NCBI RefSeq assembly: GCF_008369195.1
Contig: NZ_VOBC01000001.1
Span: 558,001 to 622,000, forward strand
Length of the DNA: 64,000 bases
Source of the DNA: Sporosarcina sp. ANT_H38
GTDB lineage: Bacteria; Bacillota; Bacilli; Bacillales_A; Planococcaceae
Direction: 5' to 3'
Part shown: one piece after another, positions 28,023 to 36,871 of the stretch
How the letters are laid out: each line of letters begins with the position of its first letter
Numbering within the stretch: position 1 is the first letter of the stretch
Notes under the pieces: generated by a model
The model's database searches: none
What the model saw: only the letters and a program-made list of their open reading frames with translations
What the model was told of the DNA's origin: nothing
Program-made: the position numbers and the translations under genes

Positions 28023-28466
28023 ATGAAAACTGTATACATAAAAGAGTTGTCGACTTGGGAATCGGAATTCGAGTTTTCTGTACCTGTGACCGTTCGGTTC
28101 TCAGAGACGGACATGTTTGGTCATTTGAACAACACAATACCATTTATTTATTTTGAGCATGCAAGGATTGAGTTTTTAAAAGAAATCAAGCTTATGAATA
28201 ACTGGCTTGATCCAAAGGGTGAAAATTTCCCAGTCGTTGCGGATTTACAATGTGATTTTATGAAGCAAGTTTTTTTTGATGAAAAGCTGAAAATATTTGT
28301 TAAAGCTGCTACAGTTGGCAACAGCTCTGTTGATATTCACTACATGGGGAAGAACGAAAAAGGCGACATCGTTTTCACTGGACGGGGTACTATGGTTCAA
28401 GTTGGCAGACAGACAGGCAAGGGCGTTCCGTGGTCTGAAGAGGAGAAAATACTCTTTGTTAACTAA
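28023..28466 (+). CDS. ysmA: Acyl-CoA thioesterase, 4HBT hotdog fold (YsmA)
   Basis: Predicted acyl-CoA thioester hydrolase (147 aa). The hotdog active-site segment VRFSETDMFGHLNNTIPFIY, followed by FEHARIEFLKEI, contains the aspartate and histidine typical of the 4HBT/YbgC-like group. ATG at 28,023. Between sdhB and gerE, as ysmA in B. subtilis. A FadR-type box upstream links it to fatty-acid degradation, where it could release free acid or limit acyl-CoA build-up (inference). Confidence 0.85.
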   Translation: MKTVYIKELSTWESEFEFSVPVTVRFSETDMFGHLNNTIPFIYFEHARIEFLKEIKLMNNWLDPKGENFPVVADLQCDFMKQVFFDEKLKIFVKAATVGNSSVDIHYMGKNEKGDIVFTGRGTMVQVGRQTGKGVPWSEEEKILFVN

Positions 28467-28538
28467 ATCACAATATAGCCGGCACAGCTCGCCGCTCCTT
28501 CACATATTTTAAAGTGAAAGTGGATAGGAGGGCGCGTC

Positions 28539-28763
28539 TTGATAGAAGACTCTAAAAACCGTTCTTTGCTTACGGCAAGAGAACGAGAAATTTTTAATCT
28601 GCTCGTTGAAGATCAAACGACAAAAGATATCGCGGGGCGGCTCGGGATCAGCGAAAAGACTGTTCGCAACCATATTTCGAACACAATTCAAAAGCTGGGT
28701 GTATCTGGCAGAGCACAAGCGGTAATCGAATTGTTACGGTTGGGAGAATTGCAATTGCGTTAA
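28539..28763 (+). CDS. gerE: Spore coat regulator GerE
   Basis: Late mother-cell transcription factor of 74 aa, a stand-alone LuxR/FixJ-type helix-turn-helix. LTAREREIFNLLVEDQTTKDIAGRLGISEKTVRNHISNTIQKLGVSGR matches GerE throughout, and length and position equal the B. subtilis gene. TTG at 28,539 behind GGAGGGCG. In B. subtilis it acts with sigma-K on coat genes. Strong marker that the organism sporulates. Confidence 0.93.
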   Translation: MIEDSKNRSLLTAREREIFNLLVEDQTTKDIAGRLGISEKTVRNHISNTIQKLGVSGRAQAVIELLRLGELQLR

Positions 28764-28838
28764 AAGTAGTTTAACTATTAAAGGGCAGTCAGAAAGAGAC
28801 TAAGTGAAGTTTTCATGGCCGATATCAGAATGACCTTA

Positions 28839-28891
28839 AAAAGTAGCTGTTTGATCTGCGTCATGCAGTCCTCAAACAGCTATTTTACTTC
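28839..28891 (+). terminator. Probable terminator after gerE
   Basis: AGTAGCTGTTTGA and TCAAACAGCTATTTTACTT form a long stem with a 17-base loop; a short T run follows. The remainder of 28,764-28,983 shows nothing else. Confidence 0.65.
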
Positions 28892-28983
28892 TGTTTTTCA
28901 CCATCAACTTATTAGGTGTTGCCATAAGCGCAGAAAAGGTGGACAATAGGGAAACAGTATTTGTTTTCAGGGAGCTGGTTTAA

Positions 28984-29442
28984 TTGACGGAAAATAACCT
29001 ACCAAAAATTCAATATACAGATGAAGTTGCACATATGGAGAAGGAATTACGTTATGTTGCCGCGATTATCAAGCAGCAAGGCCGTCAAATCCTTAGTAAT
29101 TATACAATTACACCGCCTCAATTCGTTGCTTTGCAGTGGCTATTTGAGCACGGAGATATGACAATCGGGGATCTGTCGAACAAAATGTTCCTGGCATTCA
29201 GCACTACGACTGATTTGGTCGATCGTATGGAAAAGAACTCGCTTGTGAAGCGTGTGCGAAATGATCAAGATCGCCGTGTTGTTCGAATTCATCTTCTTAG
29301 CGAAGGAGAACGCGTAATCGAAGAAGTAATCGATAAACGACGTCATTATTTGAATTCGGTGTTAACAGATTTTGATGAACAACAGGTTAAGGATTTCTCA
29401 GACTTGCTTAGTAAATTACATCATGAGATGAAAAAGGATTGA
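28984..29442 (+). CDS. ysmB: MarR-family transcriptional regulator (YsmB)
   Basis: MarR winged-helix regulator, 152 aa. Central DNA-binding region ITPPQFVALQWLFEHGDMTIGDLSNKMFLAFSTTTDLVDRMEKNSLV with the wing VRNDQDRRVVRIHLLSEGERV. TTG at 28,984 with GGGAGC upstream. It is 9 bases before racE, so the two may be co-transcribed, as in B. subtilis. Ligand unknown. Confidence 0.9.
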   Translation: MTENNLPKIQYTDEVAHMEKELRYVAAIIKQQGRQILSNYTITPPQFVALQWLFEHGDMTIGDLSNKMFLAFSTTTDLVDRMEKNSLVKRVRNDQDRRVVRIHLLSEGERVIEEVIDKRRHYLNSVLTDFDEQQVKDFSDLLSKLHHEMKKD

Positions 29443-29451
29443 GGGGTTTTT

Positions 29452-30246
29452 GTGGAAGCACCAATTGGCGTAATTGATTCGGGCGTCGGCGGACTAACCG
29501 TGGTTAAAGAGATGCTCAATCGACTGCCGCATGAGCCTATTGTTTACATAGGAGATGATGCCCGTTGTCCGTATGGGCCTCGGCCGATAGACGAAGTCCG
29601 GGAGTTCACGATGGAGATGGCGTCAGCACTTTCCAAAATGGGGATAAAAATGCTTGTCATCGCTTGTAATACAGCTACAGCTGTTGCGCTCGATGATATC
29701 CGAGCACAATTTTCATTTCCAGTCATCGGCGTTATCGTACCAGGAGCGCGGGCTGCAGTTAATGCGTCCGAAGCGGGAAAAATCGCCGTGCTTGGAACTG
29801 CTGGAACGATAAAAAGTGGAGCTTATGACGACGCAATCCATGTTCTTTCACCGGATGCGATGGTTTACTCACTTGCATGTCCAGAATTTGTTCCAATTGT
29901 CGAAAGTGGTCAATATAAGTCGGAAAATGCAAGAGTCATTGTTGACCGTACGTTGCGTGAGCTTGCAGATAAAGATTTTGATGCAGCGATATTAGGGTGT
30001 ACGCATTACCCTCTATTGGAACATTATATTACAACTTCTTTGCCGGATAGTGTGAAAATCATTTCATCCGCGGTAGAAACGGTATGCGATGTTGAACGCA
30101 TCCTACTTTCTAACGGCATTGGACGAGCTGCTGATAACGAAGTGGCGCCAGTGTTCTATACAACAGGAGAATCAGAAAGTTTCCAAGCAATTATTGAAGA
30201 CTGGTTAGCGATTGAAAAGCCTAATGTAAGCAATATTGAATTGTGA
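29452..30246 (+). CDS. racE: Glutamate racemase
   Basis: Interconverts L- and D-glutamate for peptidoglycan (264 aa). Catalytic cysteines appear in VIACNTATAVAL and LGCTHYPLL, with the N-terminal IGVIDSGVGGLTVVKE motif. GTG start at 29,452 after GAGGGG. In B. subtilis gerM lies between racE and rph; here a terminator lies directly after racE and gerM is absent. Confidence 0.96.
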   Translation: MEAPIGVIDSGVGGLTVVKEMLNRLPHEPIVYIGDDARCPYGPRPIDEVREFTMEMASALSKMGIKMLVIACNTATAVALDDIRAQFSFPVIGVIVPGARAAVNASEAGKIAVLGTAGTIKSGAYDDAIHVLSPDAMVYSLACPEFVPIVESGQYKSENARVIVDRTLRELADKDFDAAILGCTHYPLLEHYITTSLPDSVKIISSAVETVCDVERILLSNGIGRAADNEVAPVFYTTGESESFQAIIEDWLAIEKPNVSNIEL

Positions 30247-30286
30247 AAAACCCGAAATGTCCCGATTTGGACATTTCGGGTTTTTG
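30246..30286 (+). terminator. Terminator of racE
   Basis: AAAAACCCGAAATGTCC and GGACATTTCGGGTTTTT form a perfect 17-bp stem overlapping the racE stop. Confidence 0.95.
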
Positions 30287-30347
30287 CGTATATGAAATGG
30301 GATATGATAAGATAAATGCGCAATCTTAATGATGGAGGGTACAACAT

Positions 30348-31106
30348 ATGAGACATGATGGTAGAATGGCCGAAATGATTAGGCCGGTAACAATAGAAAC
30401 GGATTATTTAATTCACCCCGAAGGATCAGTTCTAATTTCGGTTGGGAATACGAAAGTGATTTGCACAGCTTCTATAGAAGAACGGGTTCCACACTTTTTG
30501 CGAAACAGTGGAAAAGGCTGGATAACAGCAGAATATTCCATGTTGCCTCGTGCAACTGGTCAAAGGACGCAACGTGAAGCTTCCAAAGGTAAAGTTGGCG
30601 GACGTACGATGGAAATACAGCGCTTAATCGGCCGTGCTCTACGTGCTGTCATCGATTTGGAGGCATTAGGTGAACGGACGGTCTGGATCGACTGTGACGT
30701 TATCCAAGCAGATGGAGGTACACGTACAGCATCCATTACGGGTGCATTCGTCGCGACAGCAATGGCGATTTCTAAATTGCATCTCGAAAAAGGATTACCA
30801 AAGTTCCCGATTTCTGATTTCCTAGCAGCAACAAGTGTAGGGAAAACAGTTGAAGGCGAACTCATTCTTGATCTTGACTACGTCGAAGATTCATCAGCTG
30901 CTGTCGATATGAATGTCGTTATGACTGGAGCAGGCGCTTTCGTGGAGCTTCAGGGGACGGGAGAAGAATCGACATTCACAAGGGCGGAGATGAACGGACT
31001 AGTAGAACTTGCTGAAATAGGGATTAACCAATTAGTCGAAGTTCAAAAAGAAGCACTTGGACTGATTGCACAGCTGATCAAACCGAAAGATCAAAATGAA
31101 CTATGA
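30348..31106 (+). CDS. rph: Ribonuclease PH
   Basis: Phosphorolytic 3' exoribonuclease for tRNA maturation, 252 aa. Family blocks: [61 protein letters not shown] and [23 protein letters not shown] precedes the ATG at 30,348. The stop overlaps the start of rdgB (ATGA), showing translational coupling. Confidence 0.97.
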   Translation: MRHDGRMAEMIRPVTIETDYLIHPEGSVLISVGNTKVICTASIEERVPHFLRNSGKGWITAEYSMLPRATGQRTQREASKGKVGGRTMEIQRLIGRALRAVIDLEALGERTVWIDCDVIQADGGTRTASITGAFVATAMAISKLHLEKGLPKFPISDFLAATSVGKTVEGELILDLDYVEDSSAAVDMNVVMTGAGAFVELQGTGEESTFTRAEMNGLVELAEIGINQLVEVQKEALGLIAQLIKPKDQNEL

Positions 31107-31717
31107 AGGAAGTCTTGATTGCCACTAATAATGTGGGTAAGGCAAAAGATTTTGAAACACTGTTTAAGCCACTGGGAGTACGAGTTCTCACATTGAATGA
31201 TATCGAAGGGGATATCGATGTTGAAGAAACGGGTGACACATTCGAAGCAAATGCGATTCTAAAAGCAGAAACGGTTGCACGTTTGCTTGGTAAAATCGTT
31301 ATCGCGGATGACAGTGGGCTTGAAATTGATGCACTTGAAGGCGCACCAGGTGTCTACTCCGCGCGTTATGCGGGCCATGAGAAGAATGATGATGCAAATA
31401 TCGATAAAGTGCTACAAGAGCTAGAAACGACTCCTGAGGATGCTCGTGCTGCTCGGTTCCGTTGTGTGCTAGCAGTGGCTGGACCCGGTTTGGTTACAGA
31501 AACGTTTTCAGGCAGTTGTGAAGGATTGATTCATACTAAACGGCAAGGGGCAAATGGTTTCGGCTATGATCCAATCTTTTTTGTGCCAGCATTAAATCGA
31601 ACAATGGCAGAGTTGTCAGCTGAAGAGAAAAACAAAATTTCACATCGTGGAGCAGCGTTAGCTCAGTTGAAATTCGGATTAGCAGACTATATGACGGTTG
31701 CAGGTGATTCAGAATGA
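31103..31717 (+). CDS. rdgB: dITP/XTP pyrophosphatase (RdgB/HAM1 family)
   Basis: Removes non-canonical purine nucleotides (204 aa). Motifs: [13 protein letters not shown] at the N-terminus, [20 protein letters not shown], and [20 protein letters not shown]. Overlaps rph by 4 bases and ysnB by 4 bases. B. subtilis name ysnA. Confidence 0.96.
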   Translation: MKEVLIATNNVGKAKDFETLFKPLGVRVLTLNDIEGDIDVEETGDTFEANAILKAETVARLLGKIVIADDSGLEIDALEGAPGVYSARYAGHEKNDDANIDKVLQELETTPEDARAARFRCVLAVAGPGLVTETFSGSCEGLIHTKRQGANGFGYDPIFFVPALNRTMAELSAEEKNKISHRGAALAQLKFGLADYMTVAGDSE

Positions 31718-32208
31718 AAATTGTTATTATGAGTGATTCGCATGGAGATAAGGAAACGGTGAAAGCCGTTTCTGCACTTTCTGCGAATGCGACTTTCCAT
31801 TGTGGCGATAGTGAACTGTCATTCGATGATCCAGTTTTACATACAATGCATAAAGTCCGTGGAAACTGTGACATGGATGCTAGGTTCCCTGCGTCCGTTG
31901 TGGTGGAGGTAGAAGGGAAGACGGTCCTAGCTGTACACGGCCATGAACACGATGTGAAACAATCGTTGATGGGGCTTTATTATTATGCAAAAGAATGTGA
32001 GGCAGATATCGTTCTGTTTGGCCATTCGCATTTGTATGGTGCTGAGATGAAAGACGGAATTCTGTTCTTGAATCCGGGGAGTACAATGCAGCCGCGGGGC
32101 GGGAAAGAAGCGACGTATGCTGTTGTGGAGTGGGATGAAATACTACGAGTTTCGTTCAAGAATAATGCACATGAAACAATCGATTTTATGGAATTAAAAA
32201 ATGTTTAA
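31714..32208 (+). CDS. ysnB: MJ0936/YfcE-type metallophosphoesterase (YsnB)
   Basis: Calcineurin-like phosphodiesterase of 164 aa with metal ligands in MSDSHGDKE, FHCGDSEL, VRGNCDMD, VHGHEHDVK and FGHSHLYGAE. Substrate unknown. Last gene of the rph-rdgB-ysnB operon, started by an ATGA overlap. Chromosomal backbone ends here; the tRNA-Arg integration site follows. Confidence 0.94.
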   Translation: MKIVIMSDSHGDKETVKAVSALSANATFHCGDSELSFDDPVLHTMHKVRGNCDMDARFPASVVVEVEGKTVLAVHGHEHDVKQSLMGLYYYAKECEADIVLFGHSHLYGAEMKDGILFLNPGSTMQPRGGKEATYAVVEWDEILRVSFKNNAHETIDFMELKNV

Positions 32209-32227
32209 AAAAAGATTTTAAAAAGCG

Positions 32228-32266
32228 TTGACTTTATTCCTAAGGCAATATATACTAAGTATTGTC
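32228..32266 (+). promoter_or_regulatory. Promoter of tRNA-Arg with flanking dyad
   Basis: TTGACT-N17-TATACT (32,228-32,256). CCTAAGGCAATA before the -10 and TATTGTCCTTAGG after it form an inverted repeat (one extra T) centred on the -10 hexamer, the layout of a repressor site. No terminator is visible between the ysnB stop and this promoter. Confidence 0.75.
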
Positions 32267-32289
32267 CTTAGGGAATGAACGAAAGTTTG

Positions 32290-32537
<248 letters not shown>

Positions 32538-32550
<13 letters not shown>

Positions 32551-33512
32551 CAGGGCTGTTCGACGTGAATATTGACTTAGATAGTATTATTGTAATTTCC
32601 GAGCAAGCGGTTACGCAGAGGAATAATTCAAAAACGATTGATGAAGCATCGGTAATCATTATTCAGCAGATGACTGCGAGTGGCTACAGACCTCGTACAA
32701 TCAAAGATTATGAAACCATCCTTAGGAACTTCAAGAAGGTTCAAGATGTTCAATACTTATCAGATATTACGCTTAATACAATCTATGGATGGCTTGAACA
32801 AATGCCAGTGTCAAACCAAACAAAGCTGACTAGACTTAAGGTATTAAAATCATTTTTGAGCAAGTGTTTCAATAATGGATGGTATGAGTCAAAGTTTTGG
32901 CAAACGATAACGGTAAAAGTAGATAAGCAGGTTAAAAATGGAGCAGATGAACAAGATATCTAAATCTTATTGTCACTGATAGATTTAAATAAGTTCATAG
33001 GCTTACATGATGCAGTGGCAATATTTACAATGTACAAAACAGGCATTTGAATCAATACCTTAAGGCAACTAGAGGAGAAGCATATCGATTTTAGTAACAT
33101 GGTTATTAACATCGATGGGGCTATTCTAAAAAATCATCAGTTATTAAAGTTGCCACTAGATAATCAATTAATTAAGATGCTACAAATACTAATTCAGCAA
33201 AACCAAAAGATTCGTAGTCACTATAGTGAGAAGAATAAATATGTTTTCATTTCAACTAAAGGAACATCGTTAAATACAAAATCAACGAATAACGCAATCT
33301 CAAAGCAACTGACAAAGTATAGTAAGTGATTTGGCTTAACAAACATCAATGCACATGCGCTTAGAAGGGCTTATGCGAAGAATCTTTTGAACAAAGGGGC
33401 AAATAGCGCTCTTATCTCCAAGGCGTTAGGTCATTCAAATCTGGAGGTTACAACACAGTGTTTGGACTTGGGTGTAGAAGAGGTAGTAGTGAGTTTGAGA
33501 GAATTTTTATAA
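32538..33512 (+). pseudogene. Tyrosine recombinase (integrase) pseudogene, three nonsense codons
   Basis: Same 324-codon length and frame as the intact integrase at 33,749, but with in-frame stops at 32,961 (TAA), 33,048 (TGA, replacing the catalytic Arg of TGIRI) and 33,328 (TGA). No frameshift. Downstream catalytic parts can still be read: NAHALRRAYAK and KALGHSNL, but the nucleophile Tyr is Cys (TTQCLDL for TTVYLDL). Inactive. GGAGG leader and start are intact. It belongs with the tRNA-Arg site just upstream. Confidence 0.9.
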
Positions 33513-33529
33513 AAGAAAAAGCGAGGTAT

Positions 33530-33583
33530 GCGTGTAGATAACTTTAAAGTTTCTGGACGCGGGTTCGACTCCCGCCGCTTCCA
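33530..33583. other. ssrA (tmRNA) 3'-end fragment, left attachment site of inner element
   Basis: GTGTAGATAACTTTAAAGTT, then TCTGGACG..., resembles the 3' end of Bacillus tmRNA (CGUAGACGCUUAAG...UUCUGGACGUGGGUUCGACUCCCACC). The 24 bases at 33,554-33,577 (containing GGACGCGGGTTCGACTCCCG) recur exactly at 54,173-54,196. It sits 18 bases after the first integrase pseudogene and ahead of the intact integrase. No CCA end is preserved. Confidence 0.8.
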
Positions 33584-33748
33584 TAGTAAGATATGGTGCA
33601 AATGCAGTCGTATCAATGGTTTTGAGAGTTAGGGATATTGAACGGGAGTTGAACTCTTGTTGAATATCCCTTTTCTGCTCCCTATGGTAAATTATCATAT
33701 TTCATGGTTCATAGACCTGCTAATCAAAATGATTGGGAGGTTTTTTGT

Positions 33749-34723
33749 ATGTCTAGAGGTAGAAAAAATGGAGTGTTTGCGGTGAGTGGTGATGTTGTGG
33801 TCATGCCAACGAAGGCGAAGGTATTAGAACGAGAAGGAATGTTAATCGAGGAGGCACTTGATACAGTATTTCAGCAAATGAGGATTGCAGGGAACAGACA
33901 ACGCACAATTGAAAGCTATCAGTACATCTTTGTGCAGTTTTCCACAACTTGCAAGCTTAGGTATGTAGAGGATATTACATTGGATGCTCTCTATCATTAC
34001 CTCGATGTACTAGAGGTTAGTCCTGCAACAAAATTGATTCGCTTAAAGTCCACCAAGGCAGTTCTCAGCAAGTTTTTTAACAATGGTTGGATTAAGGAAA
34101 AATTTTGGAATAGCATTCATATCAAAATTGATAAAGAGGTCAAAAAGGGAGTGAAGGAATCTGACATTGACAAGCTCCTAGGACTCATCGACCAGACCTC
34201 GTTCGTTGGCTTTAGGGATGCAGGGGCGATTAAGCTAATGTACAAGACAGGTATTCGTATTCGGACGTTAGGCGAGCTTAGGGAGCGTCATATCGACTTT
34301 GAAAATCTATGTCTGAACCTTGATGGCTCAACTTTGAAAAATCATAAGTTCCTAAAGCTGCCGATTGATGAGGAGCTTGCAGATATACTTAAAATGCTTA
34401 TCAAATTAAATAATGGTATCCGCTCCCACTTTGGAACAGATAACCGCAATGTTTTTATCACGCAGAACGGTTTGCAAATGAACACAAGTAAATCATCGAA
34501 CTGTGCAATCTCTAAGCAGCTTAACAAATATGCTAAGCGCTATGGACTTGAGAATATCAATGCACACGCTATACGGAGAGGGTACGCCAAGAGTCTATTA
34601 GACAAAGGGGCAAGCATTGCTCTAATTTCAAAGGCACTCGGACATTCAGATCTAGCAACCACGACAGTTTATCTCGATTTGGATGTGGAAGAGGTCGCAT
34701 CTGATTTAAGGGAATACCTATAA
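33749..34723 (+). CDS. Tyrosine recombinase (integrase), intact
   Basis: Site-specific recombinase of 324 aa. N-terminal SAM-like core-binding domain (~residues 35-125: QMRIAGNRQRTIESYQYIFV) and catalytic domain with Arg in TGIRIRTLGEL (~169), HAIRRGYAKSLL (His-x-x-Arg, ~272), LGHSDL and nucleophile Tyr in TTTVYLDLD (~308). All catalytic residues are present. ATG at 33,749 follows GGGAGG. Its place just inside the ssrA-like att repeat suggests it mobilises the 33.55-54.2 kb element. Homologous to the two decayed integrases next to the tRNA-Arg copies. Confidence 0.93.
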   Translation: MSRGRKNGVFAVSGDVVVMPTKAKVLEREGMLIEEALDTVFQQMRIAGNRQRTIESYQYIFVQFSTTCKLRYVEDITLDALYHYLDVLEVSPATKLIRLKSTKAVLSKFFNNGWIKEKFWNSIHIKIDKEVKKGVKESDIDKLLGLIDQTSFVGFRDAGAIKLMYKTGIRIRTLGELRERHIDFENLCLNLDGSTLKNHKFLKLPIDEELADILKMLIKLNNGIRSHFGTDNRNVFITQNGLQMNTSKSSNCAISKQLNKYAKRYGLENINAHAIRRGYAKSLLDKGASIALISKALGHSDLATTTVYLDLDVEEVASDLREYL

Positions 34724-34796
34724 TAGTTTATCTTGATGCTGCAATAGTGGAACTAATAAAAAGTAATAGGCATAGCTTGAACTCTTAAAATTAATG

Positions 34797-34832
34797 AACC
34801 CCGTCTTTTACTAGATGGGATTCTTTTTTGTA
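34797..34832 (+). terminator. Probable terminator of the integrase gene
   Basis: GAACCCCGTC...GATGGGATTC imperfect stem with six T. Confidence 0.6.
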
Positions 34833-34909
34833 TCCAATTATCATTAATTTATCTAGTAGTAGAAATGAAACGATCCAAATGAACTTTAGGTATGTATAAG
34901 TGGGAGTCC

Positions 34910-35041
34910 AAAAGCTTTTGGTGTGTCTGCATTTGCAATACAGAAGATGATGCGACATAAGAACATTAATGTGACAATGTGAAGTAATGAGCTTAAAGAT
35001 CAAAATGACATACATAATCCATTGAATAGCTTGGATATATA
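34910..35041 (+). pseudogene. Remnant of a second type of tyrosine recombinase (C-terminus)
   Basis: One frame reads SAFAIQKMMRHKNINVTM, a stop, then SNELKDQNDIHNPLNSLDI. 'QKMMRHKNINVTM' matches the 'LGHsNI.tTm.Y' block of XerC/D-type integrases, and the rest matches the usual tail. The catalytic Tyr position is lost at the stop. No N-terminal part remains. Confidence 0.6.
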
Positions 35042-35134
35042 AATCAGAGGGCGGCGAAATGCTGCTCTTTTTTTGTTTGACAAAATAGATTGTGAATTGA
35101 TACATGTAAATTTACTAATAAGGATGTTTTGAAT

Positions 35135-35339
35135 TAACTTAAAAATTATGCAAAGCATTTTAGTATTCAAGGCATAAACGCACACGATATTAGAGGGCAC
35201 ATGCAAAGAACCTACATGACAATGGAGCTAGTGTTGCATTAATTTCGAAAGCACTCGGACATAGTGATTTAGCAGTTAGGACACAATATCTGTACTTAGA
35301 TGTTGAGGAAGTAGCTAAGGATTTAAGAATATTTTTATA
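35135..35339 (+). pseudogene. Remnant of a third integrase C-terminus (frameshifted)
   Basis: GINAHDIRGHMQRTY in one frame and NGASVALISKALGHSDLAV...YLYLDVEEVAKDLRIFL in another together equal the last ~65 residues of the intact integrase at 33,749. A frameshift separates the HxxR and GH blocks. It ends 13 bases before the Xre operator. Confidence 0.85.
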
Positions 35340-35347
35340 AAAAGCTT

Positions 35348-35391
35348 GCCTTATTTATAAGGCTGTTGTATAGTTGCCTTATAAATAAGGC
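35348..35391. promoter_or_regulatory. Twin palindromic operators upstream of the Xre regulator
   Basis: GCCTTATTTATAAGGC (35,348-35,363) and GCCTTATAAATAAGGC (35,376-35,391) are reverse complements of each other, each nearly self-palindromic, with centres 28 bp apart. The second overlaps the -35 region of the promoter. This is the usual arrangement for an autoregulating phage-type repressor. Confidence 0.8.
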
Positions 35392-35402
35392 TTTGGTATA
35401 AT
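35374..35402 (+). promoter_or_regulatory. Promoter of the Xre regulator
   Basis: TTGCCT-N17-TATAAT, with its -35 and spacer inside the second palindrome. Confidence 0.75.
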
Positions 35403-35434
35403 TGTTTTGACTATTATTATAAGGAGTTGAAACT

Positions 35435-35956
35435 ATGTGTGGATTAGCCTTAGTGATTAGGGAGTTTAACATGACGAATAAAGAGCTAGCTGAAATATTG
35501 GAGATAAAGCCACAGTCATTAAATGATTGGCTGAAATTTAAAAGGAAAATACCTCCAGCTAGGTTAGAACAATTAACTACTGTATTTAATTTATCAAAAG
35601 ATTATTTTTTGAAAGATGAGCATGAATATACGGAGGTGGATCGATTAGAAGTGAAAATGAGTTACTTAAAGAAAACAAATGAATTTATAGATGATCCTAT
35701 GAATAGACCATATAAATACTGGGTCAACAATAAAATGATTAGAAGAATTGCTGCTCTTATTGAAAATAAAAAATTGTTAAATAGACTAGAAATGTTGATA
35801 GATAAAGTTGGGAATATTGGAGAAGAGGACTATAGTATTGAATCGGTGGAAGATTACAATTTATTGGAGAAAATTGATCATGTATTAAGAAATAAAGATG
35901 AAAATAAAGAAATCACAAGTAATTTGAGAGCATTATTTAAAGACTACAAAATATGA
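35435..35956 (+). CDS. Xre/Cro-type helix-turn-helix regulator
   Basis: DNA-binding protein of 173 aa. N-terminal HTH_3 domain: NMTNKELAEILEIKPQSLNDWLKFKRKIPPARLEQLTTVFNL (residues ~11-52). The C-terminal two thirds is charged and helical, without a recognised sensor or peptidase. ATAAGGAG precedes the ATG. Likely controls its own promoter and perhaps the downstream module. Its AT-rich codon use, like that of the following genes, differs from the backbone. Confidence 0.82.
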   Translation: MCGLALVIREFNMTNKELAEILEIKPQSLNDWLKFKRKIPPARLEQLTTVFNLSKDYFLKDEHEYTEVDRLEVKMSYLKKTNEFIDDPMNRPYKYWVNNKMIRRIAALIENKKLLNRLEMLIDKVGNIGEEDYSIESVEDYNLLEKIDHVLRNKDENKEITSNLRALFKDYKI

Positions 35957-36146
35957 ATTTAGTAGTTAAGTAATTCAGATCTATAGGGAGAATTTCTCCT
36001 TATAGATTTATAAATTCTTTTTTCATATTCTAAAAAAGAGGTTTAATCTAATTTAGAGTATGACAAAGGGATTTAGTAATTCGAATATATATTAAAATAA
36101 TATTCGATGAAATAATCAATTTTTGGTAAGGACGGAGGTGTAAACA

Positions 36147-36473
36147 ATGTCGAAAGTTTATTATGAAATACCAGCTAACTCGTTTATTGATGGGTTAATT
36201 CGAAAGTTTCAAGCTTATGCAATTGTTGATATTGAAAATAAGATCAATAGATTGATACTGACAGAAACTAGAGATGAGTTTTTAGATGAAAGAATCTCTA
36301 AGTTAATGGATGAACGTAATTATTACGAACTAGCTTCAAAAGTTAAATTATTAGATGGTTTAATTGAATCAGCTGATGAACGGTTTCATGAAGAAGAGAT
36401 GAGTTATGCTAAAGCTGCGTTTGATCTTGTATTATCCAAGCGTAAATTTAGTTCCTACCATAAAGTATTGTAA
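36147..36473 (+). CDS. Hypothetical protein, 108 aa, helical
   Basis: I do not recognise this family. Mostly alpha-helical and charged (ENKINRLILTETRDEFLDER; EEEMSYAKAAFDLVLSKRKF). GGACGGAGGTG ribosome site upstream of the ATG. First of a run of four same-direction genes (36.1-39.5 kb) that ends with a helicase, so it probably belongs to the accessory or replication module of the inner element. Confidence 0.65.
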   Translation: MSKVYYEIPANSFIDGLIRKFQAYAIVDIENKINRLILTETRDEFLDERISKLMDERNYYELASKVKLLDGLIESADERFHEEEMSYAKAAFDLVLSKRKFSSYHKVL

Positions 36474-36556
36474 TTAAAAGTAGGAAACAACAAGGTATTT
36501 CAAATATAAAACCTACTATTTCAATTCATTAAGTAGGTTAAAAGTGAGGGAATTGT

Positions 36557-36736
36557 ATGGAAAAAATGATTAATGTAAATTCAGCAGAACAGATTGTTGA
36601 TGAATTGGAGGTTTCGGAATCTCTATTGATATTACCTACCAAAATTAAGGTAATTGAGGCATCTGACGAAGAGATTTTTAGAATGTATTTAGAAGATGCA
36701 CAGGATGAAGATGATGATATGGAAGATGAAGATTAA
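36557..36736 (+). CDS. Hypothetical small acidic protein, about 59 aa
   Basis: Short frame beginning MEKMINVNSAEQIVDELEVS and ending in a strongly acidic tail (DAQDEDDDMEDED). Codon use is that of the neighbours and GTGAGGG lies upstream. Acidic small proteins in elements sometimes mimic DNA, but nothing specific supports that here. Confidence 0.5.
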   Translation: MEKMINVNSAEQIVDELEVSESLLILPTKIKVIEASDEEIFRMYLEDAQDEDDDMEDED

Positions 36737-36871
36737 TCCAATCATCTATTTGAAGCCGCAACACAATTTCCTTAATAACTAAGGAAAAAGCTAAACTTAA
36801 ATTTTGTGAAGTGGAGAGTAAAATATCCATTTTACTTCAAAATAAACTTATAGAATTAGAGGAGAATGAAA

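Noticed and set aside
35348..35391. Spaced repeats that could suggest a short CRISPR array
   Set aside because: Only two units, each a palindrome and reverse complements of one another, overlapping a promoter; no spacers and no cas genes. Operators explain them better.
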